DNA of 64,000 bases from Gammaproteobacteria bacterium (lineage in GTDB: Bacteria; Pseudomonadota; Gammaproteobacteria; Steroidobacterales; JABDKV01): the NCBI GenBank assembly GCA_029862165.1, contig JAOTXU010000015.1, positions 1 to 64,000 on the forward strand, written 5' to 3'. Below, piece by piece: positions 42,343 through 51,467 of this stretch. The notes under the pieces are model-generated. The model was not told the origin of the DNA and ran no database searches. It saw nothing but the letters and a program-made list of their open reading frames with translations. Position 1 is the stretch's first letter, and every line of letters begins with the position of its first letter. The position numbers and the translations under genes were made by a program.

Positions 42343-43667
42343 CAGGCGTCCCTCCGTAGCGGCGTAAGTGTTTCCTTGGTTTCGTAGATCGAAATACAGG
42401 GCACCCACTTGACGAATATTAGGAACAGGGTGGCAAAGATGGCAAACGAGCCGATGGTGATCGATATCTCAACCAGGCTTGGTACATAAAAACCAAAAGC
42501 ATCCGGCAGAAACTTGCGCGGCAAGGCGGTTGCCACAATGATAAAGCGTTCAGTCAACATGCCGATATTGATCAGAATCGAAAGAATCAGCATCTTGTTC
42601 CATGACTTGCGTATCTTGTTGGAGAACATCAGCAATGGCGCCACAGCACAGAAAAGTATCATCTCCCAATAAAGTGGGGCGTAGAACCCCGTTAGCCGAA
42701 ACTTGAGCCACTCGCCTTCAAAAGACGTACCGCCATACCATGCGTTAAACAACTCCATGATGTTGATGTAAGACCAGATTAACGACAATACCAGCAACAA
42801 CTTGCCAAGATTATCAACGTGTATCTCGCGTATGTATTTTTCGTAGCCAAAGGCTTTACGTAGTACATACATCACGGTCACGATGCCGGCTGTTCCGGAA
42901 TAGATCGCTCCGCACACAAAATACGGCGCAAATATCGTGTGATGTAGGCCCGGAACAACCGACAGCGCAAAATCCCAAGATACGATGCTATGTACCGACA
43001 CAGCCAGCGGAATCACAAGCACAGCGAAAAAAGTATAGGCCCAATTCAGGGTGTGCCACTGATGCTCGGTACCGCGCCAGCCAAAAGAGAAGATCGTATA
43101 GAGCCGGCGACGCATACCGGTGCTGTTGTCACGCACTGCGGCAAAATCCGGTACAGAACCCATGTAGATGAAAATCGAGCTAGCAGTGAGATACGTCGTT
43201 ATCGCCATCACATCAAACATGAGCGGCGATCTGAAATTTGGCCACAGCCCCATTGCGTTAGGGACCGGGAAGCTCCAATGCACAAACCAAACGCGACCAA
43301 CATGCACCATCACAAACATAGCGGCGGTCATCAGCGAGAATAGTGTCATCGCCTCGGCGCTGCGATAAATCGTTTTGCGCCAGGAACTTTGGGTGATATG
43401 CAGGACTGCCGACAACAATGTGCCGGAGTGACTGAGGCCGATCCAAAAAATAAAATTGGACAGATACGTGCCCCACATGGCATTCCTGTTCATACCAGCG
43501 GCACCGACACCGACATTCCACTGATAGAACCAAGGCAGGAAGAACATCACGACCGCGATGGTCACAGTGGTGCCTAGCAGCCACCAATACTTGGGTGTCG
43601 TGACCATCATGGACCTCAAGACGTCCTTGTTTACGTCACCCCACGCAGGTTCCTGGTACTCAGCCAT
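42342..43667 (-). CDS. actC: Alternative complex III NrfD-like quinol subunit ActC
   Basis: A 441-aa integral membrane protein of the NrfD/PsrC type with about ten helices: WGTYLSNFIFWIGLSHSGTLLSAVLHI, HVGRVWFVHWSFPVPNAMGLWPNFRSPLMFD, SWDFALSVVPGLHHTIFAPYFVCGAIYSG. Predicted quinol-oxidising subunit. Its ATG at 43667 overlaps actB2 by 8 bp. Confidence 0.92.
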   Translation of the reverse strand: MAEYQEPAWGDVNKDVLRSMMVTTPKYWWLLGTTVTIAVVMFFLPWFYQWNVGVGAAGMNRNAMWGTYLSNFIFWIGLSHSGTLLSAVLHITQSSWRKTIYRSAEAMTLFSLMTAAMFVMVHVGRVWFVHWSFPVPNAMGLWPNFRSPLMFDVMAITTYLTASSIFIYMGSVPDFAAVRDNSTGMRRRLYTIFSFGWRGTEHQWHTLNWAYTFFAVLVIPLAVSVHSIVSWDFALSVVPGLHHTIFAPYFVCGAIYSGTAGIVTVMYVLRKAFGYEKYIREIHVDNLGKLLLVLSLIWSYINIMELFNAWYGGTSFEGEWLKFRLTGFYAPLYWEMILFCAVAPLLMFSNKIRKSWNKMLILSILINIGMLTERFIIVATALPRKFLPDAFGFYVPSLVEISITIGSFAIFATLFLIFVKWVPCISIYETKETLTPLRRDA

Positions 43668-44442
43668 GCTGCTCGACCTTGCTTAAATAGACGATCGAAG
43701 GCGTGGTATTGAGTTTCTCCAGTACCCGATAATTTCTCTTGTCCTCGGCTGCCTTTGACACCGCACTATCGGGGTCATTGAAGTCGCCGAATACGATTGC
43801 CTCGGTGGGACAAGCCTGCACACATGCCGGAGAAATCTCACCGTCGCGCACACGCTGGTCGCCACCGCGGTCCTTGGCGTGATCCTTGGCCTGACGTATG
43901 CGTTGGATACAAAACGTGCATTTTTCCATGACGCCTTTTTCGCGAACGGAAACGTCCGGATTGAGCTGTTGCTCAAGTGGTTCATCCCATTTGAAGGTAT
44001 ACCAGTTGAAGTACCGCACTTCGTAGGGACAGTAAACCGCGCAAGTGCGTGTACCGATGCAGCGGTTATAAATCTGCGTGTTGAGTCCGTCCTGATTGTG
44101 ATAGGTCGCAAATACGGGGCACGCCATTTCGCAAGGTGCCTGGTCGCATTGCTGGCAAAGCATCGGCATGAAGGTTACTTTGGCGTCCGGGTACTCACCC
44201 TGCCAGTAACGCTCAATTCGTATCCACTTTATTTCCCGGTTCAGTGCAAACTGCTTCTCACCGACAATGGGAAGATTGTTTTCGGCCTGGCAAGCAACTA
44301 CGCACGCCTCACAACCACTGCAACGGTCCAGATCGATCACCATTCCCCAGTGATAGTCGAACTTCCCGGGATAGCCGGGTTCCCGAAATTTCTTCCATTT
44401 TTCGACGATTCCCGCCATCTGTTGCTCCGTTTCTTTAGCCAT
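43660..44442 (-). CDS. actB2: Alternative complex III iron–sulfur subunit (ActB2, separate gene)
   Basis: A 260-aa ferredoxin-type subunit with four Cys clusters for [Fe-S] centres: CSGCEACVVAC, CQQCDQAPCEMAC, CIGTRTCAVYC and CTFC…CVQACP. It is a homologue of PsrB/NrfC and of the C-terminal half of canonical ActB. Here it is a separate gene. ATG 44442 overlaps the actB1 end by 8 bp. Confidence 0.9.
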   Translation of the reverse strand: MAKETEQQMAGIVEKWKKFREPGYPGKFDYHWGMVIDLDRCSGCEACVVACQAENNLPIVGEKQFALNREIKWIRIERYWQGEYPDAKVTFMPMLCQQCDQAPCEMACPVFATYHNQDGLNTQIYNRCIGTRTCAVYCPYEVRYFNWYTFKWDEPLEQQLNPDVSVREKGVMEKCTFCIQRIRQAKDHAKDRGGDQRVRDGEISPACVQACPTEAIVFGDFNDPDSAVSKAAEDKRNYRVLEKLNTTPSIVYLSKVEQHG

Positions 44443-46645
44443 GATCGTCGTCGCTTTCGTGTCGGGTCTTGCCGCCCTCACCATAAGGACCGAGTATTGA
44501 GCGACCCAATTCCCGTGGTGTCCCGGAATTACGGATAAGCGCCACCCGCTCACCTACGGACTTGATACTGACCGTAGTCGCACACCAGGCCAATGCGCCA
44601 CTGTCACGATCTACGGTGTCATTCAGTATTGCCAACGGGTTGGCGCCACGCTTACTCGCGTAGCGGCCGTAATGCTGATGCCCCTGACCTATCGGCATCG
44701 CCACCACGTCCGGTCGTACGGCCGGGTAAATAATTACCGGCGCACGCAGACTGCCGCTGGCGGAACTAACTTCTACGACATCACCATCTTTCAACTTCAT
44801 CTCTTTGGCTGTTGCCGGATTGAGTTCGATCCAGCTGTTGTAAACAACACCCGTCAGTGGATCGGGTAACTCCTGTTGCCATGGGAGATTGGCGCCACGT
44901 CCGTCGGCAAAGATTGGGCTGATATACGGCTGAAAGTGGAACGAAAACTCGCCATCGGGAATGACGGGTGTGCCAGGATCGATTACACCCGATGTTACAG
45001 CCAAAGCCGGGCCTTTTCGTTCTTCGGCCCAGACGCCTGCCTGCAACACACTGTTCCAGAATTCCTCAAAATTCATTCCATCGAGAGATCCCGCACGCGC
45101 ATCGTATATTTTCCGCCACTGTGCGCGTAAGAAGTCATAAGTAGTGTCCCACGGCAACGTAGTGGCAACGTTGTTATCCAGCCGGCGACCCAGTTCAATA
45201 ATAATGTCACCGAGTGCGCGGGTATCGTGGACCGGTGCGACGACCGGCTGTGCGATTGAGGCCGTGCTCAAACCAACACCCGGTTGTGGCGCATCATCAC
45301 CCCAACTCTCCAACGCAGAATGCGGTGTGAGAATAATGTCGGCCATCGCAGAAGTGTCATCCACAAACGGTGATATTGCCGTAACAAACGGCACCGACTC
45401 GATCGCGGCGCGCAAACCGAACTGATCCGGTACGCTAAACACCGGATTGGTGTCGGCAATTATCAAAGCGTCAATGCTGCCCGCACTCATATCGGCAATC
45501 AGTTTTCGTATGTCGGCAAAACCGGCACGCCGGTTCGTCGCACTCGCGCCGATAACCGGACTTGGATTGGCGACCAGCGCTCCGCCACCCACTGCATTCA
45601 GCACATTCACGGCAACAGCGTTTGCCGTTCCGTTACTGGAGTGCGTAGCCGGGCCACCGGCTATCGCCAGGGGCTTGTCTGCAGTGGTAAACGCAACCGC
45701 CAACTCTTCGATAGTCTCAGCCGTCAATCCGCTGGCACTGGCCGCACGCGCGACGGTGTAAGCAGACAGACCACCGCTGCCACCAGCAATTTTGTTGGCG
45801 ATGGCCAGCGCGATGAGGCCTTCACTACCCGGCCTGGCTGGCAGCCATTTGTCTGCATTGGCGCCACTGAGTGACATGCGTGCCTCGACTTGAACGACAT
45901 CCCCACGTTTGCGTCCTGCACCCTGACGCAGGTTGCCGTAAGCCATCCCGTGATGGACAGGCGACAGCCAATGCGACAGATAGTCAGCACCAAAGGACAA
46001 CAGAAAATCCGCGTTGGCGATATCATAGTAAGGCAATTCTTCACGCCCATACGTCGTCTTGTTTGCAGCCAAGAGGCTCTCGGGACTGCTAAAGTCGTAT
46101 TGTAGATAGCGCTCCGAACCCAAACCCCGCATGAAAATTTCCAACAGGTCGTGCATGTGACCCTGCACGGTACCGGTCAGCACAGCGATGCGTTCGCCTT
46201 TTCCAGCGCGACGCAACGAAGCCAATCTTTCGGCGACGGACGTATAGGCCTGCTCCCAACTGATCGGAGCAAACGAACCAGAGCCACGATCACCGCGGCG
46301 TTGCTGTGGTGTCCGCAGTCGATCCGGGTGGTAAAGCACATTCAGTCCCGACTGGCCAAGCGCGCAACTGCGTCCCTGGCTAACAGGATGCATGGCATTG
46401 CCCTCGATCTTTTTCGCCCGGCCCTCACGAATGCGTACTTGGATTCCGCAACCCGCATTGCATTGACGGCAAACTGTCTTGTACCAAGTGGCAATGCCCG
46501 GTGCGTAATCCTCGGGTGTGGCAACGTAGGGTATGTATTGTTCGCGTCGATCCCGGCTGCTCTCCTTGACCAGAAAGCCCGCGCCGGCACCCGCAGTCCC
46601 GGCGCCAACGAGTTTGAGAAAATCTCTCCGGTCTATCGCCGACAT
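44435..46645 (-). CDS. actB1: Alternative complex III molybdopterin-type subunit (ActB1, separate gene)
   Basis: A 736-aa Tat-exported protein: SAIDRRDFLKLVGAG Tat motif then a molybdopterin oxidoreductase-like fold. Unlike the usual picture of ActB, the N-terminus retains a CxxCxxxC…C set (Cys59, 62, 66 and 94 in KTVCRQCNAGCG and GRSCALGQ), the classic Mo-bisPGD [4Fe-4S] pattern. The C-terminal MoCo-binding-type segment EMKLKDGDVVEVSSASGSLRAPV is present. Whether it binds a cofactor cannot be judged. Confidence 0.9.
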   Translation of the reverse strand: MSAIDRRDFLKLVGAGTAGAGAGFLVKESSRDRREQYIPYVATPEDYAPGIATWYKTVCRQCNAGCGIQVRIREGRAKKIEGNAMHPVSQGRSCALGQSGLNVLYHPDRLRTPQQRRGDRGSGSFAPISWEQAYTSVAERLASLRRAGKGERIAVLTGTVQGHMHDLLEIFMRGLGSERYLQYDFSSPESLLAANKTTYGREELPYYDIANADFLLSFGADYLSHWLSPVHHGMAYGNLRQGAGRKRGDVVQVEARMSLSGANADKWLPARPGSEGLIALAIANKIAGGSGGLSAYTVARAASASGLTAETIEELAVAFTTADKPLAIAGGPATHSSNGTANAVAVNVLNAVGGGALVANPSPVIGASATNRRAGFADIRKLIADMSAGSIDALIIADTNPVFSVPDQFGLRAAIESVPFVTAISPFVDDTSAMADIILTPHSALESWGDDAPQPGVGLSTASIAQPVVAPVHDTRALGDIIIELGRRLDNNVATTLPWDTTYDFLRAQWRKIYDARAGSLDGMNFEEFWNSVLQAGVWAEERKGPALAVTSGVIDPGTPVIPDGEFSFHFQPYISPIFADGRGANLPWQQELPDPLTGVVYNSWIELNPATAKEMKLKDGDVVEVSSASGSLRAPVIIYPAVRPDVVAMPIGQGHQHYGRYASKRGANPLAILNDTVDRDSGALAWCATTVSIKSVGERVALIRNSGTPRELGRSILGPYGEGGKTRHESDDDHG

Positions 46646-46663
46646 GTCAGTTTGCGTCCCATT

Positions 46664-47215
46664 TCATTTGTGACAGGTCCAGCAATCCCGCCCATTCTCA
46701 ACTTCACGCGTTTTGTGGCAATCAAGACACCACTGCATTTTTAACGGCGATACTTTCTCGACGCGATCCATTTCCTGCACATCACCGTGACAGCTCTGAC
46801 ACTCAACTTCTGCCTGTATATGCCGCTTGTGCGGAAAATAAACAAAGTCCGGCAGGTCATACACTTTGACCCAAGGTATCGGCTCACTGCGCTCCCAATA
46901 ACCACGCACCTTTAATATCTCAGGGCTTTCCCAAACTCCGGGCATCGCCCGATGACAATTCATGCACTTATTAACACTGGGTACGCCGGCATTGATTGAG
47001 GTCGCCGCATGCACATGACAATGCATGCACGGAATTTCGTTTTCCGCCGCATGAATGCGATGACTAAATTCGATAGGCTGAACGGGCGCGTCGTCACTAT
47101 AGAAATTCGCGTTGACCAGGTGACCGACGGTAAAACCGACTATCACAGCCAGTACAATCAACGCGTGTTTCTTAAAGGTCCGCAGAGCCGCGAGAACCGA
47201 TACGGACATCCCCAT
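46664..47215 (-). CDS. actA: Alternative complex III pentahaem cytochrome c ActA
   Basis: A 183-aa protein with an N-terminal membrane anchor (HALIVLAVIVGFTVGHLV) and five CxxCH haem sites: CMHCH, CMNCH, CQSCH, CLDCH and CWTCH. It opens the ACIII operon. ATG 47209 may be the true start because an AAAGG lies 8 nt before it and only 2 nt before ATG 47215. Confidence 0.92.
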   Translation of the reverse strand: MGMSVSVLAALRTFKKHALIVLAVIVGFTVGHLVNANFYSDDAPVQPIEFSHRIHAAENEIPCMHCHVHAATSINAGVPSVNKCMNCHRAMPGVWESPEILKVRGYWERSEPIPWVKVYDLPDFVYFPHKRHIQAEVECQSCHGDVQEMDRVEKVSPLKMQWCLDCHKTREVENGRDCWTCHK

Positions 47216-47299
47216 ACCTTTCGTTTTGCTGCGATGCAGTGTCCGGGCGCATGTTGCCTTCTTTAAGACCGCGCTGTCATGTTGCGCCGCGGCGACGCT

Positions 47300-47704
47300 T
47301 TAGCTTGAGGCAGAGACCTCGCGCGAATCACTGAGGTACAGGTTAGGTCCGAAAATCTCGGTTCCACGAACTTTAAAACGACTGCGATATCGTCCTGCTG
47401 CCGGAAACACCACGTTTTCCAATGGCAATACGAGATTTGTATGCGCTGGTGCGCGACCGGGGCCGGCATCCGTCACCACAGTGTGGCCCTGGACTGTAAA
47501 GACAGAATGCCCATCGGGGTCGAGCAGATCGACAATAAAGTCCTGATTGCCGGCATCGCCAGACTGCCATTCGATGATGCCGCACAATACCAGCCGCTCC
47601 TGACGGGCCGGAAAGCCCTCGGCTGTCAGCTCGTAATAGATGCCGTGAATGTGCAGCTTGCCGTCAGGCGTGGCCGCGTCGTCGCAAAAAAAAGCCTGAA
47701 GCAC
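47300..47704 (-). CDS. DUF6941-like protein
   Basis: A 134-aa beta-rich protein: LQAFFCDDAATPDGKLHIHGIYYELTAEGFPARQERLVLCGIIEW, VDLLDPDGHSVFTVQGHT, RYRSRFKVRGTEIFGPNLYL. This resembles the DUF6941 family, whose role is unknown. GTG start directly after the cytochrome c4 stop, last gene of the TIR-like–cytochrome unit. The family call is from memory. Confidence 0.6.
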   Translation of the reverse strand: MLQAFFCDDAATPDGKLHIHGIYYELTAEGFPARQERLVLCGIIEWQSGDAGNQDFIVDLLDPDGHSVFTVQGHTVVTDAGPGRAPAHTNLVLPLENVVFPAAGRYRSRFKVRGTEIFGPNLYLSDSREVSASS

Positions 47705-48316
47705 TCAGTCCAGTGTAGCGATATAGGCTGTTACGTCACGTACGGCTTCGTCGGTTGCGAGCATCATGGCCATCGGCCGCATTTGCATGCCCAGCCCGTC
47801 TTTGGGATCGGTGCCTCGCACTCCACTTTTGTAGGCCTGAAGCTGACGCTCCACATACCAATCGGCCTGACCAGCCAGTGGTGGCGTTTTCAATGCCTCA
47901 TTGCCCGAGCCATCTGCTGCGTGGCAGGCGGCACAAGTTGCATATGCGGCCTTACCTTTTTCGACGTCCCCTTTTACGGTCGCCTCAGGCTTTGGTGCTT
48001 CGAGTGTCGCAACATAGGCAGCAATATTATCGACGGCCGCATCGTCGGTCAGCGTCATCGCCATCGGACGCATCTGCGTACCGTATTGGTCCTTGGCGTT
48101 AGTGCCACGGAGTCCCGATTTGAAATTTTGTAACTGCAATACCGAGTACCAGGCGGGCATGCCGGCAATACGCGGTGCGTTGAGGTCGTTGTTACCCTCG
48201 CCGTTTGCACCGTGACAAGCAGCACATACTTCATAGGCTTTCTCGACGTCATTGGCGCCGGCAACACCGCTCAGCGCTACGGCAAAAATGCCAATTAAGA
48301 TGGTTGTCTTGGTCAC
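47705..48316 (-). CDS. Di-haem cytochrome c4
   Basis: A 203-aa periplasmic cytochrome c4: signal peptide (TKTTILIGIFAVALSGVAGA) and two homologous halves, each with CAACH and the axial-Met segment MRPMAM (YEVCAACHGANGEGNN; YATCAACHAADGSGNE). It carries electrons between a quinol:cytochrome c oxidoreductase, here probably ACIII, and a terminal oxidase. GTG 48316 has GGAG 6 nt upstream; upstream in-frame codons are unlikely. The start is 32 nt from the TIR-like gene. Confidence 0.9.
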   Translation of the reverse strand: MTKTTILIGIFAVALSGVAGANDVEKAYEVCAACHGANGEGNNDLNAPRIAGMPAWYSVLQLQNFKSGLRGTNAKDQYGTQMRPMAMTLTDDAAVDNIAAYVATLEAPKPEATVKGDVEKGKAAYATCAACHAADGSGNEALKTPPLAGQADWYVERQLQAYKSGVRGTDPKDGLGMQMRPMAMMLATDEAVRDVTAYIATLD

Positions 48317-48347
48317 AGAACTCTCCGGTTGTTTTGTTACAAAAAGT

Positions 48348-48800
48348 TTAGGCATCGCCGGGCCAGTCAATTGTGTCGAACCGACTGATTTCCTCGCCAC
48401 GTGCCAGCATCTTTATAGCATCAACGATATTGCGTGCATACCACTCAACTACATGATCTGACATTTGTTTAATCTTTTCCGGCACCGGATCCGGCCCAAA
48501 AGGCTCGATTGCCAATATCGGCTTACCGTGTCGTTTGGCCGTCGCGAGCTGCAAATCGATCATATCCGGATCCTGCAGGTATTGGGTGCACAAGACGATG
48601 ACCACTTCCGCTGCCTGAATCTGGTCGAGCAACGCGTCCCGAGCCGCGAGCGGATCGTCGGCCGGCTGTGCGTCCGGTTTGCTGTGATTGACATAATAGA
48701 AGTTCTCTACATCCCCGAGGTAATCGAACAGCCGCAGATATTCGTCGTCGTTCTGCCATAGGTGGGTCGCATATAAATTGATGGTTTCTTCGTCGGCCAC
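48348..48800 (-). CDS. TIR-like (DUF1863/MTH538-type) domain protein
   Basis: A 150-aa single-domain protein. INLYATHLWQNDDEYLRLFDYLGDVENFYYVNHSKPD, then LLDQIQAAEVVIVLCTQYLQ and ATAKRHGKPILAIEPFGPDPVPEK follow the TIR-like (ThsB-type) beta/alpha pattern. No signal peptide or TM. GTG 48800 has AGGAG 7 nt upstream. First gene of a unit with cytochrome c4. Catalytic Glu and NAD cleavage activity are not established; some members of this fold are not NADases. Confidence 0.75.
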   Translation of the reverse strand: MADEETINLYATHLWQNDDEYLRLFDYLGDVENFYYVNHSKPDAQPADDPLAARDALLDQIQAAEVVIVLCTQYLQDPDMIDLQLATAKRHGKPILAIEPFGPDPVPEKIKQMSDHVVEWYARNIVDAIKMLARGEEISRFDTIDWPGDA

Positions 48801-48919
48801 AGTTTTTCTCCTGGCAAGCCCCTATTCTAACGCACCTGTGTCCAATTCCGCGGAACGGGTCGGTGGAGCCGCCCTAGCCACCTCCCGTATACTGTACGGC
48901 TACCGCACGAGGCCAAGAA

Positions 48920-50437
48920 ATGCTGCAATCGAAAAACGTGGAACCTGTAACGAACGATCCCATGGCCATGCTTGCCGTGATCCGGAAACTGTCACCCGGA
49001 AGCCGCACTGTGGGTTTGCCCGATCCAGTCATCGAGCGCTTTCTCCAGAAGGACCCGGCGTTGCGGCAGGCAATCAGCGACGCTTCTGAGGCACATCGGT
49101 TGATGCAGGTCGAATATCCAAACCTGCTGGCCGGCGATGAACAAGCACTGGCGGCCACCCTCCAGTCCGGTCTGATCAATTTCTACGCTGCCGACGCGGT
49201 TAATCCGTATATCGCCATCGCCGCCCACGGACCCTGGGTCGTTACCCTGGCCGGCGCCGTGGTGCACGACTCCGGTGGCTATGGAATGTTGGGTCTCGGG
49301 CACTCGCCGCAGGTTGTGCTGGACGCGATGAATCAACATCAAGTCATGGCCAATGTCATGACACCCAGTCTGTCTCACCAGCGTTTTGTCCAGGCGCTAC
49401 GCAAGGAAGTCGGCCAGACGCGTGGCGGCTGCCCGTTTGATGGTTTCATGTGCCTCAATAGCGGATCAGAGTCCATGACGGTCGCGCTGCGACTGGCCGA
49501 TGTCAACGCAAAGCTGCAAACCGATCCGAATGGTCGCCATCGGGGCAAACCGATCCGACGGGTCGCACTGGAAAAGAGCTTTCACGGACGGACCGATCGA
49601 CCGGCCAGCTACTCGGATTCGACGCTGGGCAATTACGTGTCAAACCTTGCCAGTTTCAGCGAAAAATCCGGGCCGATAACAGTCGAACCGAACAATATCG
49701 TCCAGCTAACAGAAGTTTTTGCAATGGCCGAACAGCAAGGCTTTTTTGTCGAAGCACTATGCCTGGAACCGGTCATGGGAGAGGGCAATCCGGGTCTGGC
49801 GATCACCCGCGATTTTTACGACACGGCCCGTCGTCTCACGCTGGAACATGGATCGATGCTGGTCATCGACTCCATCCAGGCAGGCTTGAGGGCACACGGA
49901 TACCTTTCGATCGTTGACTACCCGGGTTTCTCCGACTGCACACCACCGGACATGGAAACCTATTCCAAAGCACTCAACGCGGGTCAATTCCCGCTGTCGG
50001 TGCTTGCGCTGTCCGAGCGGGCCGTGGGCATTTATCGCCCTGGTATATACGGCAATACCATGACCACCAATCCGCGGGCCCTAGACGTGGCCTGCGCCGT
50101 ACTGGGATCGCTAGACGACGATCTACGCAATAATATTCGCGAACGAGGAGCGGAGTTTGTCGCGGGTCTGGAATCGCTGGCCACCGAGCTCGACGATACG
50201 ATTACCGGTGTTCAGGGAACCGGTCTGCTGCTTAGTTGCGAGCTTAACGATCAGCGCTACCGTTGTTACGGCACGGGCAGCACAGAAGAATACATGCGCA
50301 TGCACGGCATTGGCGTGGTACATGGCGGCAAGCGGTCTTTACGGTTCACGCCGCCGTTTTCGATCAGTTCAGCCGAAATTAACATGGTGCTCGTGGCTTT
50401 GCGCCAGGCCCTGAAAAACGGTCCAAAACTGGCCTGA
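48920..50437 (+). CDS. Class III PLP-dependent aminotransferase
   Basis: A 505-aa fold-type I aminotransferase: VVHDSGGYGMLGLGHSP, CLNSGSESMTVALRLADVNAK, EPVMGEGNPG, MLVIDSIQAGLRAHGYL and the likely Schiff-base Lys in DMETYSKALNAGQFPLS. C-terminal GTGLLLSCELN. Amino-donor specificity is not readable. GAGG lies 8 nt upstream of ATG 48920. Single gene divergent from the TIR-like unit. Confidence 0.87.
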   Translation: MLQSKNVEPVTNDPMAMLAVIRKLSPGSRTVGLPDPVIERFLQKDPALRQAISDASEAHRLMQVEYPNLLAGDEQALAATLQSGLINFYAADAVNPYIAIAAHGPWVVTLAGAVVHDSGGYGMLGLGHSPQVVLDAMNQHQVMANVMTPSLSHQRFVQALRKEVGQTRGGCPFDGFMCLNSGSESMTVALRLADVNAKLQTDPNGRHRGKPIRRVALEKSFHGRTDRPASYSDSTLGNYVSNLASFSEKSGPITVEPNNIVQLTEVFAMAEQQGFFVEALCLEPVMGEGNPGLAITRDFYDTARRLTLEHGSMLVIDSIQAGLRAHGYLSIVDYPGFSDCTPPDMETYSKALNAGQFPLSVLALSERAVGIYRPGIYGNTMTTNPRALDVACAVLGSLDDDLRNNIRERGAEFVAGLESLATELDDTITGVQGTGLLLSCELNDQRYRCYGTGSTEEYMRMHGIGVVHGGKRSLRFTPPFSISSAEINMVLVALRQALKNGPKLA

Positions 50438-50662
50438 CGGGCGCTCGGCCCGTGAATATGCGGCCTGGATTATGTGAAATGGCCCGCCGACCCTAAACGA
50501 TATCAATTACCTAGGAAACAAGCAGTTTTTGACATTTGCGCCAGCCGCAGTGGGCACCTACACTGGTAGGCGTGTACTGGATCAAAATCCAGACGTGGGG
50601 TTGGTGGTTTTAACGCCATTTATTACCAAAATAAAACCGATAAAATAACTAGGAATAAAACA
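50438..50662. other. Promoter region of the PEP-CTERM gene
   Basis: Non-coding. A/T-rich segments near 50490–50530 and 50620–50660 could be promoter and leader. I could not identify a sigma-54 site or a c-di-GMP riboswitch here. A small inverted element around 50575–50595 contains TGGATC and GATCAAAATCCA-like sequence. Confidence 0.3.
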
Positions 50663-51235
50663 ATGAAAGCCTTTATTTTTCGTGCTACGGCAATACTACT
50701 GCTGTCATCTTTTGCGATCAGCGCCAATGCGGCCACAGTGACGGGTAACTGGCTCGTCGCCGATGCCTGGTCCCTCATCCACGACAGCGCAACGCCGAGC
50801 GCGTCAAGTCCCGGTGACTTTCTGCGTTGGGGTACGGGCGAGACTATTTCGCTCGACCTGACCGGAACGACGCTGACGGCGATCGGCACGCCGAGCTACA
50901 CCCTGGGAAGCACCAACGGCGCTTCAGCTACATTTACGGTACAGGACCTTTTGCTGGATCTTAGCGGGCCCAGCGGTACGCTGGCTTACAGTTTGGACGT
51001 CACCGGCGGACCCCTTGATGGTTGTTCCCCTTGCGTGGGCACCCTTACGTTTGCCGCGGAAACCTTCGGTGGTCCGTTTAACTCATTTGCCAACAACGAA
51101 CTGTTCCTGTGGGGTGGTGACACCGAAAACGCCCTCGGTATCGATATCGGCATTCAGGTGGTTCCGATCCCGGCACCGCTGCTGCTCTTTGCATCCGGTC
51201 TTTTTGGTCTGGGCTTCATGCGCCGACGCGGCTAG
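50663..51235 (+). CDS. PEP-CTERM-type exported protein
   Basis: A 190-aa secreted protein: signal peptide (AFIFRATAILLLSSFAISANA), a beta-rich domain with two close Cys (GCSPC), and a C-terminal sorting signal VPIPAPLLLFASGLFGLGFMRRRG: Pro-rich motif, hydrophobic helix, then Arg cluster. Such proteins are exosortase substrates linked to surface or biofilm matrix. AGGA precedes ATG 50663. No exosortase gene is in the window. Confidence 0.85.
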   Translation: MKAFIFRATAILLLSSFAISANAATVTGNWLVADAWSLIHDSATPSASSPGDFLRWGTGETISLDLTGTTLTAIGTPSYTLGSTNGASATFTVQDLLLDLSGPSGTLAYSLDVTGGPLDGCSPCVGTLTFAAETFGGPFNSFANNELFLWGGDTENALGIDIGIQVVPIPAPLLLFASGLFGLGFMRRRG

Positions 51236-51259
51236 GGTCTTAAGTTAAATACACAAAAA

Positions 51260-51287
51260 GCCGCATCCGACAGGATGCGGCTTTTTT
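51260..51287 (+). terminator. Rho-independent terminator
   Basis: Perfect 9-bp stem GCCGCATCC / GGATGCGGC with loop GACA, A-tract before and six Ts after. Ends the PEP-CTERM transcript and isolates it from the downstream riboswitch. Confidence 0.95.
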
Positions 51288-51370
51288 CTTTTCCGGGCCC
51301 GATTGTGTGATTACCATCAACGCCCAAACCGGGTCATTCCTGTATAAATAAAGCTCATCGTGTCGTCAGA

Positions 51371-51467
51371 CACGCGTGACCAGGGCAAACCCACCGAGAG
51401 GCGGGGACGCAAAGCCACCGGTCCTCACACAGCCCATAAGGCTGTTCGGGCAGCGGGGCTGCCACGA
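51371..51467 (+). ncRNA. Class I c-di-GMP (GEMM-I) riboswitch aptamer
   Basis: The GEMM-I core is clear: GGGCAAACC (51383–51391), a GNRA-capped hairpin (CCGAGAGG), GGACGCAAAGCCACCGG, a variable second hairpin (CAGCCCATAAGGCTG), then GGGCAGCGGGGCTGCC closing the aptamer. This order and the conserved GCAAAGCC segment match Vc2-type aptamers. TATAAA (51343–51348) upstream could be a -10. The following stem CCCGGCG / CGCCGGG (51567–51585) lacks a T-tract, so control may be translational. Confidence 0.93.

Noticed and set aside
50438-50662. Second c-di-GMP riboswitch upstream of the PEP-CTERM gene
   Set aside because: The core GGGCAAACC and GCAAAGCC segments are absent there.
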